Below the pieces are notes generated by a model, which did not search any database, was not told the origin of the DNA, and was given only the letters and a program-made list of their open reading frames with translations. A DNA stretch of 64,000 bases from Palaemon carinicauda (lineage: Eukaryota > Arthropoda > Malacostraca > Decapoda > Palaemonidae): the NCBI RefSeq assembly GCF_036898095.1, contig NC_090725.1:316962427-317026426 (forward strand). The letters run 5' to 3'. Below are positions 9,700 through 22,200 of the stretch, piece after piece (positions within the stretch are counted from its first letter, which is position 1; each line of letters begins with the position of its first letter). Position numbers and translations under genes: made by a program.

Positions 9700-10500
9700 T
9701 ACAAGAAAGATATATTAAAAATATGACTGGACTGAAAATGACACACAAGAAAGCTATTTTCAAAATATGACTGGATTGAAAAGGACAAACAAGAAAGCTA
9801 TCTTAAAAATATGACTAAAGATTGAAAATGGCAAACAATAAAGCTATTTTAAGAATATGACTGGATTGAAAACAGCAAAAAAGAAAGTTATTAAAAATAC
9901 TACTATGGATTGAAAATGGCAAACAGTAAAGCTATCTTAAAAAATGACTGGATAGAAAATGGCAAACAATAAATCTAATTCAAAAATATGACTGGATTGA
10001 AAATAGCAAAAAAGAAAGTTATCAAAAATATTACTATGGATTGATAATGACAAACAAGAAAGCTATTTTTAAAAATATGACTATGGATTTAAAATGGCAA
10101 ACAATAAAGCTATTTTAAAAATATGACCGGATTAAAATTGGCAAACAATAAAGCTATTTGAAAATATGACTGGATTGAAAATGGCAAACAAAAAAGCTAT
10201 ATTAAAAATATTACTACGGATTTAAAATGGCAAACAATAAAGCTTTTTTAAAAATATGACTGGATTGAAAATGGCAAACAAGAAAGCTATATTACAAAAT
10301 ATGACTGGATTGAAAATGGCAAACAAAAAATCTATATTATAAATATGACAGGATTGAAAATGACAAACAATAAAGCTATATCAAAAATATGACTGGATGG
10401 AAAATGACAAACCAAAAATCTATATTATAAATATGACTGGATTGAAAATGGCAAACAAGAAAGATATTTTAAAAGTATGACTATGGATTGAAAATGACAA
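9700..10500 (+). repeat. 44-48 bp minisatellite, about 18 units
   Basis: Tandem units of the form ATATGACTGGATTGAAAATG, then GCAAACAA, then AAGCTAT and an A-rich spacer. Starts read at 9721, 9765, 9809 and 9855 give periods of 44-46 bp. Units alternate irregularly between ACTGGATT and ACTATGGATT forms and end in an A-rich run at about 10500-10525. Confidence 0.9.
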
Positions 10501-10525
10501 AAAAAAAAGAAGAAAAAAAAAAAAC

Positions 10526-10753
10526 ATTACCGGTACAGGGATATCTAAAGATATATGAATAACATGTAGTTGTTATAATCTAATTAAAGAGCTTAACTTA
10601 TACCACTAATGCTTTTAAATGAATTGTCCATAGTTAACAGAATGCTCTAGCTATACCTACCAAGAGTTTGAAGGTAACCTGACTTTACATATAGAAAATT
10701 AGCTTAATTAGCACTCTAGTATCCTTTGAGCTACTCAGTACACCCAAGGAAAA
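10526..10753. other. No feature seen
   Basis: AT-rich, apparently single-copy sequence without a recognisable frame, RNA gene or repeat. Confidence 0.5.
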
Positions 10754-10754
10754 C

Positions 10755-10831
<77 letters not shown>
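10754..10831. repeat. (GA)n microsatellite
   Basis: About 78 bp of GA dinucleotides with a single GG interruption near 10775. Confidence 0.96.
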
Positions 10832-10832
<1 letters not shown>

Positions 10833-11055
10833 ATACATGATTAAAGACAAAACTCCAAAACAAAGTTAGATTTCCCATAGCAAAGACATTGTACCAACCG
10901 TGTGTCACACAATTGTACATAATTATTTTGTATATATTATGCTTGTAACAGCGCTCTTCCCTCGCAATAAAAAGAACCTGAATGATCATGTCTCCGTTTT
11001 GCTCTGTAACATTGTCTGTCTCTCGAACAGGTCATGTCCTGTTGCCCTGAGGTTT
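10832..11055. other. No feature seen; last sequence before the gap
   Basis: Apparently single-copy sequence up to the N run, with no satellite monomer in it. The transition into the satellite is therefore hidden by the gap or is an artificial join. Confidence 0.5.
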
Positions 11056-11555
11056 NNNNNNNNNNNNNNNNNNNNNNNNNNNNNNNNNNNNNNNNNNNNN
11101 NNNNNNNNNNNNNNNNNNNNNNNNNNNNNNNNNNNNNNNNNNNNNNNNNNNNNNNNNNNNNNNNNNNNNNNNNNNNNNNNNNNNNNNNNNNNNNNNNNNN
11201 NNNNNNNNNNNNNNNNNNNNNNNNNNNNNNNNNNNNNNNNNNNNNNNNNNNNNNNNNNNNNNNNNNNNNNNNNNNNNNNNNNNNNNNNNNNNNNNNNNNN
11301 NNNNNNNNNNNNNNNNNNNNNNNNNNNNNNNNNNNNNNNNNNNNNNNNNNNNNNNNNNNNNNNNNNNNNNNNNNNNNNNNNNNNNNNNNNNNNNNNNNNN
11401 NNNNNNNNNNNNNNNNNNNNNNNNNNNNNNNNNNNNNNNNNNNNNNNNNNNNNNNNNNNNNNNNNNNNNNNNNNNNNNNNNNNNNNNNNNNNNNNNNNNN
11501 NNNNNNNNNNNNNNNNNNNNNNNNNNNNNNNNNNNNNNNNNNNNNNNNNNNNNNN
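11056..11555. other. Assembly gap of exactly 500 N
   Basis: The run of N is 500 long, a typical fixed placeholder size for scaffolding. Real distance and even adjacency of the two sides are unknown. Confidence 0.97.
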
Positions 11556-14500
11556 GTATCTTGTTCTGTTACTGAAAAGAGAACATTTAAAGAAACATTA
11601 TTTTTTCCTGGTTTTATATGGATAGATTAAAGTATAGAGTATCTAGTTCTGTTAGTGAAAAGAGAACATTCGTGGAAATATTATTTTTTCCTGGTTTTAT
11701 ATGGATAGATAAAAGTATAGAGTATCTAGTTTTGTTACTGAAAAGAGAACATTTAGAGAAACATTATTTTTTCCTGGTTTTATATGGATAGATAAAAGTA
11801 TAGAGTATCTGGTTCTGTTGCTGAAAAGAGAACATTTGGAGAAACATTATTTTTTCCTGGTTTTATATGGATAGATAAAAGTATAGCGTATCTTGTTCTG
11901 TTACTGAAAAGAGAACATTTGGAGAAACATTATTTGTTCCTGGTTTTATATGGATAGATTAAAGTATAGAGTATCTAGTTCTGTCAGTGGAAACAGAACA
12001 TTTGGAGAAACATTATTTTTTCCTGGTTTTATATGGATAGATTAAAGTATAGAGTATCTTGTTTTGTTAGTGAAAAGAGAACATTTGGAGAAACATTATT
12101 TTTTCGTAGTTTTATATGGATAGATTAAAGTATAGAGTATCTTGTTCTGTTACTGAAAAGAGAACATTTGGAGAAACATTATTTTTTCGTGGTTCTATAT
12201 GGATAGATAAAAGTATAGAGTATCTAGTTCTGTTACTGAAAAAAAGAACATTTGGAGAAACATTATTTTTTCCTGGTTTTATATGGATAGATTAATGTAT
12301 AGAGTATTTTGTTCTGTTAGTGAAAAGAGAACATTAAAGAAACATTATTTTTCCTGGTTTTATATGGATAGGTTAAAGTATAGAGTATCTTGTTCTGTTA
12401 CTGAAAAGAGAACATTTGAAGAAACATTAATTTTTCCTGGTGTTATAACAATAGATTAAAGTATAGAGTATCTCGTTCTGTTACTGAAAAAAGAACATTT
12501 GGAGAAACATTATTTTTTCCTGGTATTATATGGATAGTAAAAAGTATAGAGTATCTTGTTCTGTTAGTGAAAAGAGAACATTTGGAGAAACATTATTTTT
12601 TCCTGGTTTTAAATGGATAGATTAAAGTAATGAGTATCTACTTCTGTTAGTGAAAAGAGAACATTTGATGAAATATTATTTTTCCTGGTTTTATATGGAT
12701 AGATAAAAGTATAGAGTATCTAGTTCTGTTACTGAAAAGAGAACATTTGGAGAAACATTATTTTTTCCTGGTTTTATATGGATAGATAAAAGTATAGAGT
12801 ATCTTGTTCTGTTACTGAAAAGAGAACATTTTGAGAAACATTATTTTTTCCTGGTTTTATATGGATAGATAAAAGTATAGCGTATCTTGTTCTGTTACTG
12901 AAAAGCTAACATTTGGAGAAACCTTATTTGTTCGTGGTTTTATATGGATAGATTAAAGTATAGAGTATCTAGGTCTGTCAGTGAAAAGAGAATATTTGGA
13001 GAAACATTATTTTTTTCGTGGTTTTATATGGATAGATTAAAGTATAGAGTATATTGTTCTGTTAGTGAAAAGAGAACATTTGGAGAAACATCATTTTTTC
13101 GTAGTTTTATATGGATAGATTAAAGTATAGAGTATCTTGTTCTGTTACTGAAAAGAGAACATATGGAGAAACATTATTTTTTCGTGGTTTTATATGGATA
13201 GATAAAAGTATAGAGTATCTTGTTCTGTTACTGAAAAGAGAACATTTGGAGAAACATTATTTTTTCCTGGTTTTATATGGATAGATAAAAGTATAGAGTA
13301 TCTTGTTGTGTTACTGAAAAAGAGAACATTTGGATAAACATTATTTTTTCCTGGTTATATATGGATAGATTAAAGTATAGAGTTTCTAGTTCTGTTATTG
13401 AAAAGAGAACATTCGGAGAAGCATTATTTTTTCCTGGTTTTATATGGATAGATTAATGTATAGAGTATCTTGTTCTGTTAGTGAAAAGAGAACATTTGGA
13501 GAAACATTATTTTTTCCTGGTTTTATATGGATAGGTTAAAGTATAGAGTATCTAGTTTTGTTAGTGAAAAGAGAACATTTGGAGAAACATCATCCTTTCC
13601 TGGTTTTATATGGATAGATTAAAGTATAGAGTATCTTGTTCTGTTAATGAAAAGAGAACATTTGAAGAAACATCAATTTTTCCTGGTTTTATATGGATAG
13701 ATTAAAGTATAGAGTATCTTGTTCTGTTACTGAAAAGAGAACATTTGAAGAAACATCAATTTTTCCTGGTTTTATATGGATAGATTAATGTATAGAGTAT
13801 CTTGTTCTGTTAGTGAAAAGAGAACATTTGGAGAAACATTATTTTTTCCTGGTTTTATATATATAGGTTAAAGTATAGAGTATCTAGTTTTGTTAGTGAA
13901 AAGAGAACATTTGGAGAAACATTATCCTTTCCTGGTTTTATATGGATAGATTAAAGTATAGAGTATCTTGTTCTGTTAATGAAAAGAGAACATTTGGAGA
14001 AACATTATTCTTTCCTGGTTTTATATGGATAGATTAAAGTATAGAGTATCTTGTTCTGTTACTGAAAAGAGAACATTTGAAGAAACATTATTTTTACCTG
14101 GTGTTATAACAATAGATTAAAGTATAGAGTATCTCGTTCTGTTGCTGAAAAGAGAAGTTTTGGAGAAAAATGATTTTATCCTGGTTTTATATGGATAGAT
14201 AAAAGTATAGAGTATCTTGTTCTGTTACTGAAAAAAGAACATTTGGAGAAACTTTATTTTTTCATGGTATTATATGGATAGAAAAAAGTATAGAGTATCT
14301 TTTTCTGTTAGTGAAAAGAGAACATTTGGAGAAACATTATTTTTTCCTGGTTTTATATGGATAGATTAAAGAATAGAGTATCTTGTTCTGTTACTGAAAA
14401 GAGAACATTTGGAGAAACATTTTTTTTCTGGTTTTATATTGATAAATAAAAGTATAGAGTATCTTGTTCTGTTGCGGGAAAGAGAACATTTGGAGAAACA

Positions 14501-16257
14501 TTATTTTTTCCTGGTTTTATAAGGATAGATTAAAGTATAGAGTATCTTGCCCTGTTGCTGAAAAGAGAATATTTGGAGAAACATTATTTTATCCTGGTTT
14601 TATATGGATAGATTAAAGTATAGAGTGTCTTGTTCTGTTTCTGAAAAGAGACCATTTGAAGAAATATTATTTTTTCCTGGTTTTATATGGATAGATTAAA
14701 GTATAGAGTATCTTGTTCTGTTTTTGAAAAGAGAACATTTGGAGAAACATTATTTCTTTGTGGTTTTATATGGATAGATTAAAGTATAGAGTATCTTGTT
14801 CTGTTACTGAAAAGAGAACATTTGGAGAAACATTATTTTTTCGTGGTTTTATATGGATAGATAAAAGTGTAGAGTATCTAGTTCTGTTACTGAAAAAAGA
14901 ACTTTTGGAGAAACATTATTTTTTCGTGGTTTTATATGGATAGATAAAAGTATAGAGTATCTTGTTCTGTTAGTGAAAAGAGAACATTTGGAGAAACATT
15001 ATTTTTTCTTGGTTTTATATGGATAGGTAAAAGTATAGAGTATCTTGTTCTGTTACTGAAAAGAGAACATTTGGAGAAACATTATTTTTTCCTGGTTATA
15101 TATGGATAGATTAAAGTATAGAGTATCTAGTTCTGTTAGTGAAAAGAGAACATTTGGAAAAACATTATTTTTTCCTGGTTTTATATGGATAGTTTAATAT
15201 ATAGAGTATTTTGTTCTGTTAGTGAAAAGAGAACATTTGGAGAAACATTATTTTTTCTTGGTTTTATATGGATAGGTTGAAGTATAGAGTATCTAGTTTT
15301 GTTAGTGAAAAGAAAACATTTGGAGAAACATTATTCTTTCCTGGTTTTATATGGATAGATTAAAGTATAGAGTATCTTGTTCTGTTACTGAAAAGAGAAC
15401 ATTTGGAGAAACATTATTTTTTCCTGGTTTTATATGGATAGATTAAAGTATAGAGTATCTAGTTCTGTTACTGAAAAGAGAACATTTGGAGAAACATTAT
15501 TTTTTCGTGGTTTTATATGGGTAGATAAAAGTATAGAGCATCTTGTTTTGTTACTGAAAAGAGAACATTTGGAGAAACATTATTTTTTCCTGGTTTTAAA
15601 TGGATAGATTAAAGTAATGAGTATCTACTTCTGTTAGTGAAAAGAGAACATTTGATGAAATATTATTTTTCCTGGTTTTATATGGATAGATAAAAGTATA
15701 GAGTATCTAGTTTTGTTACTGAAAAGAGAACATTTGGAGAAACATTATTTTTTACTGGTTTTATATGGATAGATAAAAGTATAGAGTATCTTGTTCTGTT
15801 ACTGAAAAGAGAACATTTTGAGAAACATTATTTTTTCCCGGTTTTATATGGATAGATAAAAGTATAGCGTATCTTGTTCTGTTACTGAAAAGCTAACATT
15901 TGGAGAAACCTTATTTGTTCGTGGTTTTATAAGGATAGATTAAAGTATAGAGTATCTAGTTCTGTCAGTGAAAAGAGAACATTTGGAGAAACATTATTTT
16001 TTTCGTGGTTTTATATGGATAGATTAAAGTATAGAGTATATTGTTCTGTTAGTGAAAAGAGAACATTTGGAGAAACATCATTTTTTCGTAGTTTTATATG
16101 GATAGATTAAAGTATAGAATATCTTGTTCTGTTACTGAAAAGAGAACATATGGAGAAACATTATTTTTTCGTGGTTTTATATGGATAGATAAAAGTATAG
16201 AGTATCTTGTTCTGTTACTGAAAAGAGAACATTTGGAGAAACATTATTTTTTCCTGG
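11556..16257 (+). repeat. 4.7-kb duplicated satellite block, copy A
   Basis: Nearly identical to 27178-31879 (offset 15,622), sharing many private variants: ACATTAAAG at 12331/27953, TCTTGTTGTG at 13301/28923, and an identical 61-codon frame at 14758/30380. One visible difference is a C-to-A change in the AAAAAAGAACATTTGG monomer near 14235/29857. The left edge is set by the gap, so the block may be longer. Confidence 0.85.
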
Positions 16258-19200
16258 TTATATATGGATAGATTAAAGTATAGAGTCTATACTTCTGTTA
16301 GTGAAAAGAGAAAATTTTGAGAAACATTATTTTTTACTGGTTTTATATGGATAGATTAACGTATAGAGTATTTTTTTCTGTTAGTGAAAAGAGAACATTT
16401 GAAGAAACATTATTTTTTCCTGGTTTTATATGGATAGATAAAAGTATAGAGTATCTAGTTCTGTTACTGAAAAGAGAACATTTGGAGAAACATTATTTTT
16501 TCCTTGTTATATATGAATAGATTAAAGTATAGAGTATCTTGTTCTGTTAGTGAAAAGAGAACATTTGGAGAAACATAATTTTTTCCTGGTTTTATATGGA
16601 TAGATAAAAGTATAGAGTATCTTGTTCTGTTACTGAAAAGAGAACATTTGGAGAAACATTATTTTTTCCTGGTTTTATATGGATAGATTAAAGTATAGAG
16701 TATCTAGTTCTGTTAGTGAAAAGAGAACATTCGATGAAATATTATTTTTTCCTGGTTTTATATGGATAGATAAAAGTATAGAGTATCTAGTTCTGTTACT
16801 GAAAAGAGAACATTTAGAGAAACATTATTTTTTCCTGGTTTTATATGGATAGATAAAAGTATAGAGTATCTGGTTCTGTTGCTGAAAAGAGAACATATGG
16901 AGAAACATTATTTTTTCCTGGTTTTATATGGATAGATAAAAGTATAGCGTATCTTGTTCTGTTACTGAAAAGAGAACATTTGGAGAAACATTATTTGTTC
17001 CTGGGTTTATATGGATAGATTAAAGTATAGAGTATCTAGTTCTGTCAGTGGAAAGAGAACACTTGGAGAAACATTATTTTTTCGTGGTTTTATATGGATA
17101 GATTAAAGTATAGAGTATCTTGTTCTGTTAGTGAAAAGAGAACATTTTGAGAAACATTATTTTTTCGTAGTTTTATATGGATAGATTAAAGTATAGAGTA
17201 TCTTGTTCTGTTACTGAAAAGAGAACATTTGGAGAAACATTATTTTTTCGTGGTTCTATATGGATAGATAAAAGTATAGAGTATCTAGTTCTGTTACTGA
17301 AAAAAGAACATTTGGAGAAACATTATTTTTTCCTGGTTTTATATGGATAGATTAATGTATAGAGTATTTTGTTCTGTTACTGAAAAAAAGAACATTTGGA
17401 GAAACATTATTTTTTCGTAGTTTTATATGGATAGATTAAAGTATAGAGTATCTAGTTCTGTAACTGAAAAGAGAACATTTGGAGAAACATTATTTTTTCC
17501 TGGTTTTATATGGATAGATAAAAGTATAGAGTATCTGGTTCTGTTGCTGAAAAGAGAACATTTGGAGAAACATTATTTTTTCCTGGTTTTATATGGATAG
17601 ATAAAATTGTAGCGTATCTTGTTCTGTTACTGAAAAGAGAACATTTGGAGAAACATTATTTGTTCCTGGTTTTATATGGATAGATTAAAGTATAGAGTAT
17701 CTAGTTCTGTAAGTGAAAAGAGAACATTTGGAGAAACATTATTTTTTCGTGGTTTTATATGGATAGATGAAAGTATAGACTATCTTGTTCTGTTAGTGAA
17801 AAGAGAACATTTAGAGAAACATTATTTTTTCGTAGTTTTATATGGATAGATTAAGGTATAGAGTATCTTGTTCTGTTACTGAAAAGAGAACATTTGGAGA
17901 AACATTATTTTTTCGTGGTTTTATATGGATAGATAAAAGTATAGTGTATCTTGTTCTGTTACTGAAAAGAGAACATTTGGAGAAACATTATTTTTTCGTG
18001 GTTTTATATGGATAGATAAAAGTATAGAGTATCTTGTTCTGTTCGTGAAAAGAGAACATTTGGAGAAACATTATTTTTTTCCTGGTTTTATATGGATAGA
18101 TAAAAGTATAGAGTATCTTGTTCTGTTACTGAAAAGAGAACATTCGGAGAAACATTATTTTTTCCTGGTTATATATGGATAGATTAAAGTATAGAGTCTA
18201 TACTTCTGTTGTTAAAAAGAGAACATTTTGAGAAACATTATTTTTTCCTGGTTTTATATGGATAGATTAACGTATAGAGTATTTTATTCTGTTAGTGAAA
18301 AGAGAACATTTGAAGAAACATTATTTTTTCCTGGTTTTATATGGATAGATAAAAGTATAGAGTATCTAGTTCTGTTACTGAATAGAGAACATTTGGAGAA
18401 ACATTATTTTTTACTTGTTATATATGAATAGATTAAAGTATAGAGTATCTAGTTCTGTTAGTGAAAAGAGAACATTTGGAGAAACATTATTTTTTACTGT
18501 TTTTATATGGGTAGATTAACGTACAGAGTATCTTGTTCTGTTAGTGAAAAGAGAACATTTGGAGAAACATAATTTTTTCCTGGTTATATATGGATAGATA
18601 AAAGTATAGAGTATCTTGTTCTGTTACTGAAAAGAGAACATTTAAAGAAACATTATTTTTTCCTGGTTTTATATGGATAGATTAAAGTATAGAGTATCTA
18701 GTTCTGTTAGTGAAAAGAGAACATTCGTGGAAATATTATTTTTTCCTGGTTTTATATGGATAGATAAAAGTATAGAGTATCTAGTTCTGTTACTGAAAAG
18801 AGAACATTTAGAGAAACATTATTTTTTCCTGGTTTTATATGGATAGATAAAAGTATAGAGTATCTGGTTCTGTTGCTGAAAAGAGAACATTTGGAGAAAC
18901 ATTATTTTTTCCTGGTTTTATATGGATAGATAAAAGTATAGCGTATCTTGTTCTGTTACTGAAAAGAGAACATTTGGAGAAACATTATTTGTTCCTGGTT
19001 TTATATGGATAGATTAAAGTATAGAGTATCTAGTTCTGTCAGTGGAAAGAGAACATTTGGAGAAACATTATTTTTTCCTGGTTTTATATGGATAGATTAA
19101 AGTATAGAGTATCTTGTTTTGTTAGTGAAAAGAGAACATTTGGAGAAACATTATTTTTTCGTAGTTTTATATGGATAGATTAAAGTATAGAGTATCTTGT

Positions 19201-22200
19201 TCTGTTACTGAAAAGAGAACATTTGGAGAAACATTATTTTTTCGTGGTTCTATATGGATAGATAAAAGTATAGAGTATCTAGTTCTGTTACTGAAAAAAA
19301 GAACATTTGGAGAAACATTATTTTTTCCTGGTTTTATATGGATAGATTAATGTATAGAGTATTTTGTTCTGTTAGTGAAAAGAGAACATTAAAGAAACAT
19401 TATTTTTCCTGGTTTTATATGGATAGGTTAAAGTATAGAGTATCTTGTTCTGTTACTGAAAAGAGAACATTTGAAGAAACATTAATTTTTCCTGGTGTTA
19501 TAACAATAGATTAAAGTATAGAGTATCTCGTTCTGTTACTGAAAAAAGAACATTTGGAGAAACATTATTTTTTCCTGGTATTATATGGATAGTAAAAAGT
19601 ATAGAGTATCTTGTTCTGTTAGTGAAAAGAGAACATTTGGAGAAACATTATTTTTTCCTGGTTTTAAATGGATAGATTAAAGTAATGAGTATCTACTTCT
19701 GTTAGTGAAAAGAGAACATTTGATGAAATATTATTTTTCCTGGTTTTATATGGATAGATAAAAGTATAGAGTATCTAGTTCTGTTACTGAAAAGAGAACA
19801 TTTGGAGAAACATTATTTTTTCCTGGTTTTATATGGATAGATAAAAGTATAGAGTATCTTGTTCTGTTACTGAAAAGAGAACATTTTGAGAAACATTATT
19901 TTTTCCCGGTTTTATATGGATAGATAAAAGTATAGCGTATCTTGTTCTGTTACTGAAAAGCTAACATTTGGAGAAACCTTATTTGTTCGTGGTTTTATAT
20001 GGATAGATTAAAGTATAGAGTATCTAGGTCTGTCAGTGAAAAGAGAATATTTGGAGAAACATTATTTTTTTCGTGGTTTTATATGGATAGATTAAAGTAT
20101 AGAGTATATTGTTCTGTTAGTGAAAAGAGAACATTTGGAGAAACATCATTTTTTCGTAGTTTTATATGGATAGATTAAAGTATAGAGTATCTTGTTCTGT
20201 TACTGAAACGAGAACATATGGAGAAACATTATTTTTTCGTGGTTTTATATGGATAGATAAAAGTATAGAGTATCTTGTTCTGTTACTGAAAAGAGAACAT
20301 TTGGAGAAACATTATTTTTTCCTGGTTTTATATGGATAGATAAAAGTATAGAGTATCTTGTTGTGTTACTGAAAAAGAGAACATTTGGATAAACATTATT
20401 TTTTCCTGGTTATATATGGATAGATTAAAGTATAGAGTTTCTAGTTCTGTTATTGAAAAGAGAACATTTGGAGAAGCATTATTTTTTCCTGGTTTTATAT
20501 GGATAGATTAATGTATAGAGTATCTTTTTCTGTTAGTGAAAAGAGAACATTTGGAGAAACATTATTTTTTCCTGGTTTTATATGGATAGGTTAAAGTATA
20601 GAGTATCTAGTTTTGTTAGTGAAAAGAGAACATTTGGAGAAACATCATCCTTTCCTGGTTTTATATGGATAGATTAAAGTATAGAGTATCTTGTTCTGTT
20701 AATGAAAAGAGAACATTTGAAGAAACATCAATTTTTCCTGGTTTTATATGGATAGATTAAAGTATAGAGTATCTTGTTCTGTCAGTGGAAAGAGAACACT
20801 TGGAGAAACATTATTTTTTCGTGGTTTTATATGGATAGATTAAAGTATAGAGTATCTTGTTCTGTTAGTGAAAAGAGAACATTTGGAGAAACATTATTTT
20901 TTCGTAGTTTTATATGGATAGATTAAAGTATAGAGTATCTTGTTCTGTTACTGAAAAGAGAACATTTGGAGAAACATTATTTTTTCGTGGTTCTATATGG
21001 ATAGATAAAAGTATAGAGTATCTAGTTTTGTTACTGAAAAAAAGAACATTTGGAGAAACATTATTTTTTCGTGGTTTTATATGGATAGATTAATGTATAG
21101 AGTATTTTGTTCTGTTAGTGAAAAGAGAACATTAAAGAAACATTATTTTTCCTGGTTTTATATGGATAGGTTAAAGTATAGAGTATCTAGTTTTGTTAGA
21201 GAAAAGAGAACATTTGGAGAAACATTATTCTTTGCTGGTTTTATATGGATAGATTAATGTATAGAGTATTTTGTTCTGTTAGTGAAAAGAGAACATTAAA
21301 GAAACATTATTTTTCCTGGTTTTATATGGATAGGTTAAAGTATAGAGTATCTTGTTCTGTTACTGAAAAGAGAACATTTGAAGAAACATTAATTTTTCCT
21401 GGTGTTATAACAATAGATTAAAGTATAGAGTATCTCGTTCTGTTACTGAAAAAAGAACATTTGGAGAAACATTATTTTTTCCTGGTATTATATTGATAAA
21501 TAAAAGTATAGAGTATCTTGTTCTGTTAGTGAAAAGAGAACATTTGGAGAAACATTATTTTTTCCTGGTTTTAAATGGATAGATTAAAGTATAGAGTATC
21601 TACTTCTGTTAGTGAAAAGAGAACATTTGATGAAATATTATTTTTTCCTGGTTTTATATGAATAGATAAAAGTATAGAGTATCTAGTTCTGTTACTGAAA
21701 AGAGAACATTTTGAGAAACATTATTTTTTCCTGGTTTTATTTGTTCCTGGTTTTATATGGATAGATTAAAGTATAGAGTATCTAGTTCTGTCAGTGAAAA
21801 AAGAACATTTGGAAAAACATTATTTTTTCGTGGTTTTATATGGATAGATTAAAGTATAGCGTATCTTGTTCTGTTACTGAAAAGCTAACATTTGGAGAAA
21901 CCTTATTTGTTCGTGGTTTTATATGGATAGATTAAAGTATAGAGTATCTAGTTCTGTCAGTGAAAAGAGAACATTTGGAGAAACATTATTTTTTTCGTGG
22001 TTTTATATGGATAGATTAAAGTATAGAGTATATTGTTCTGTTAGTGAAAAGAGAACATTTGGAGAAACATTATTTTTTCGTAGTTTTATATGGATAGATT
22101 AAAGTATAGAGTATCTAGTTCTGTAACTGGAAAGAGAACATTTGGAGAAACATTATTTTTTCCTGGTTTTATATGGATAGATAAAAGTATAGAGTATCTG

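Noticed and set aside
10900..11630. Frames running through the N gap
   Set aside because: They exist only because N is read as an unknown residue.
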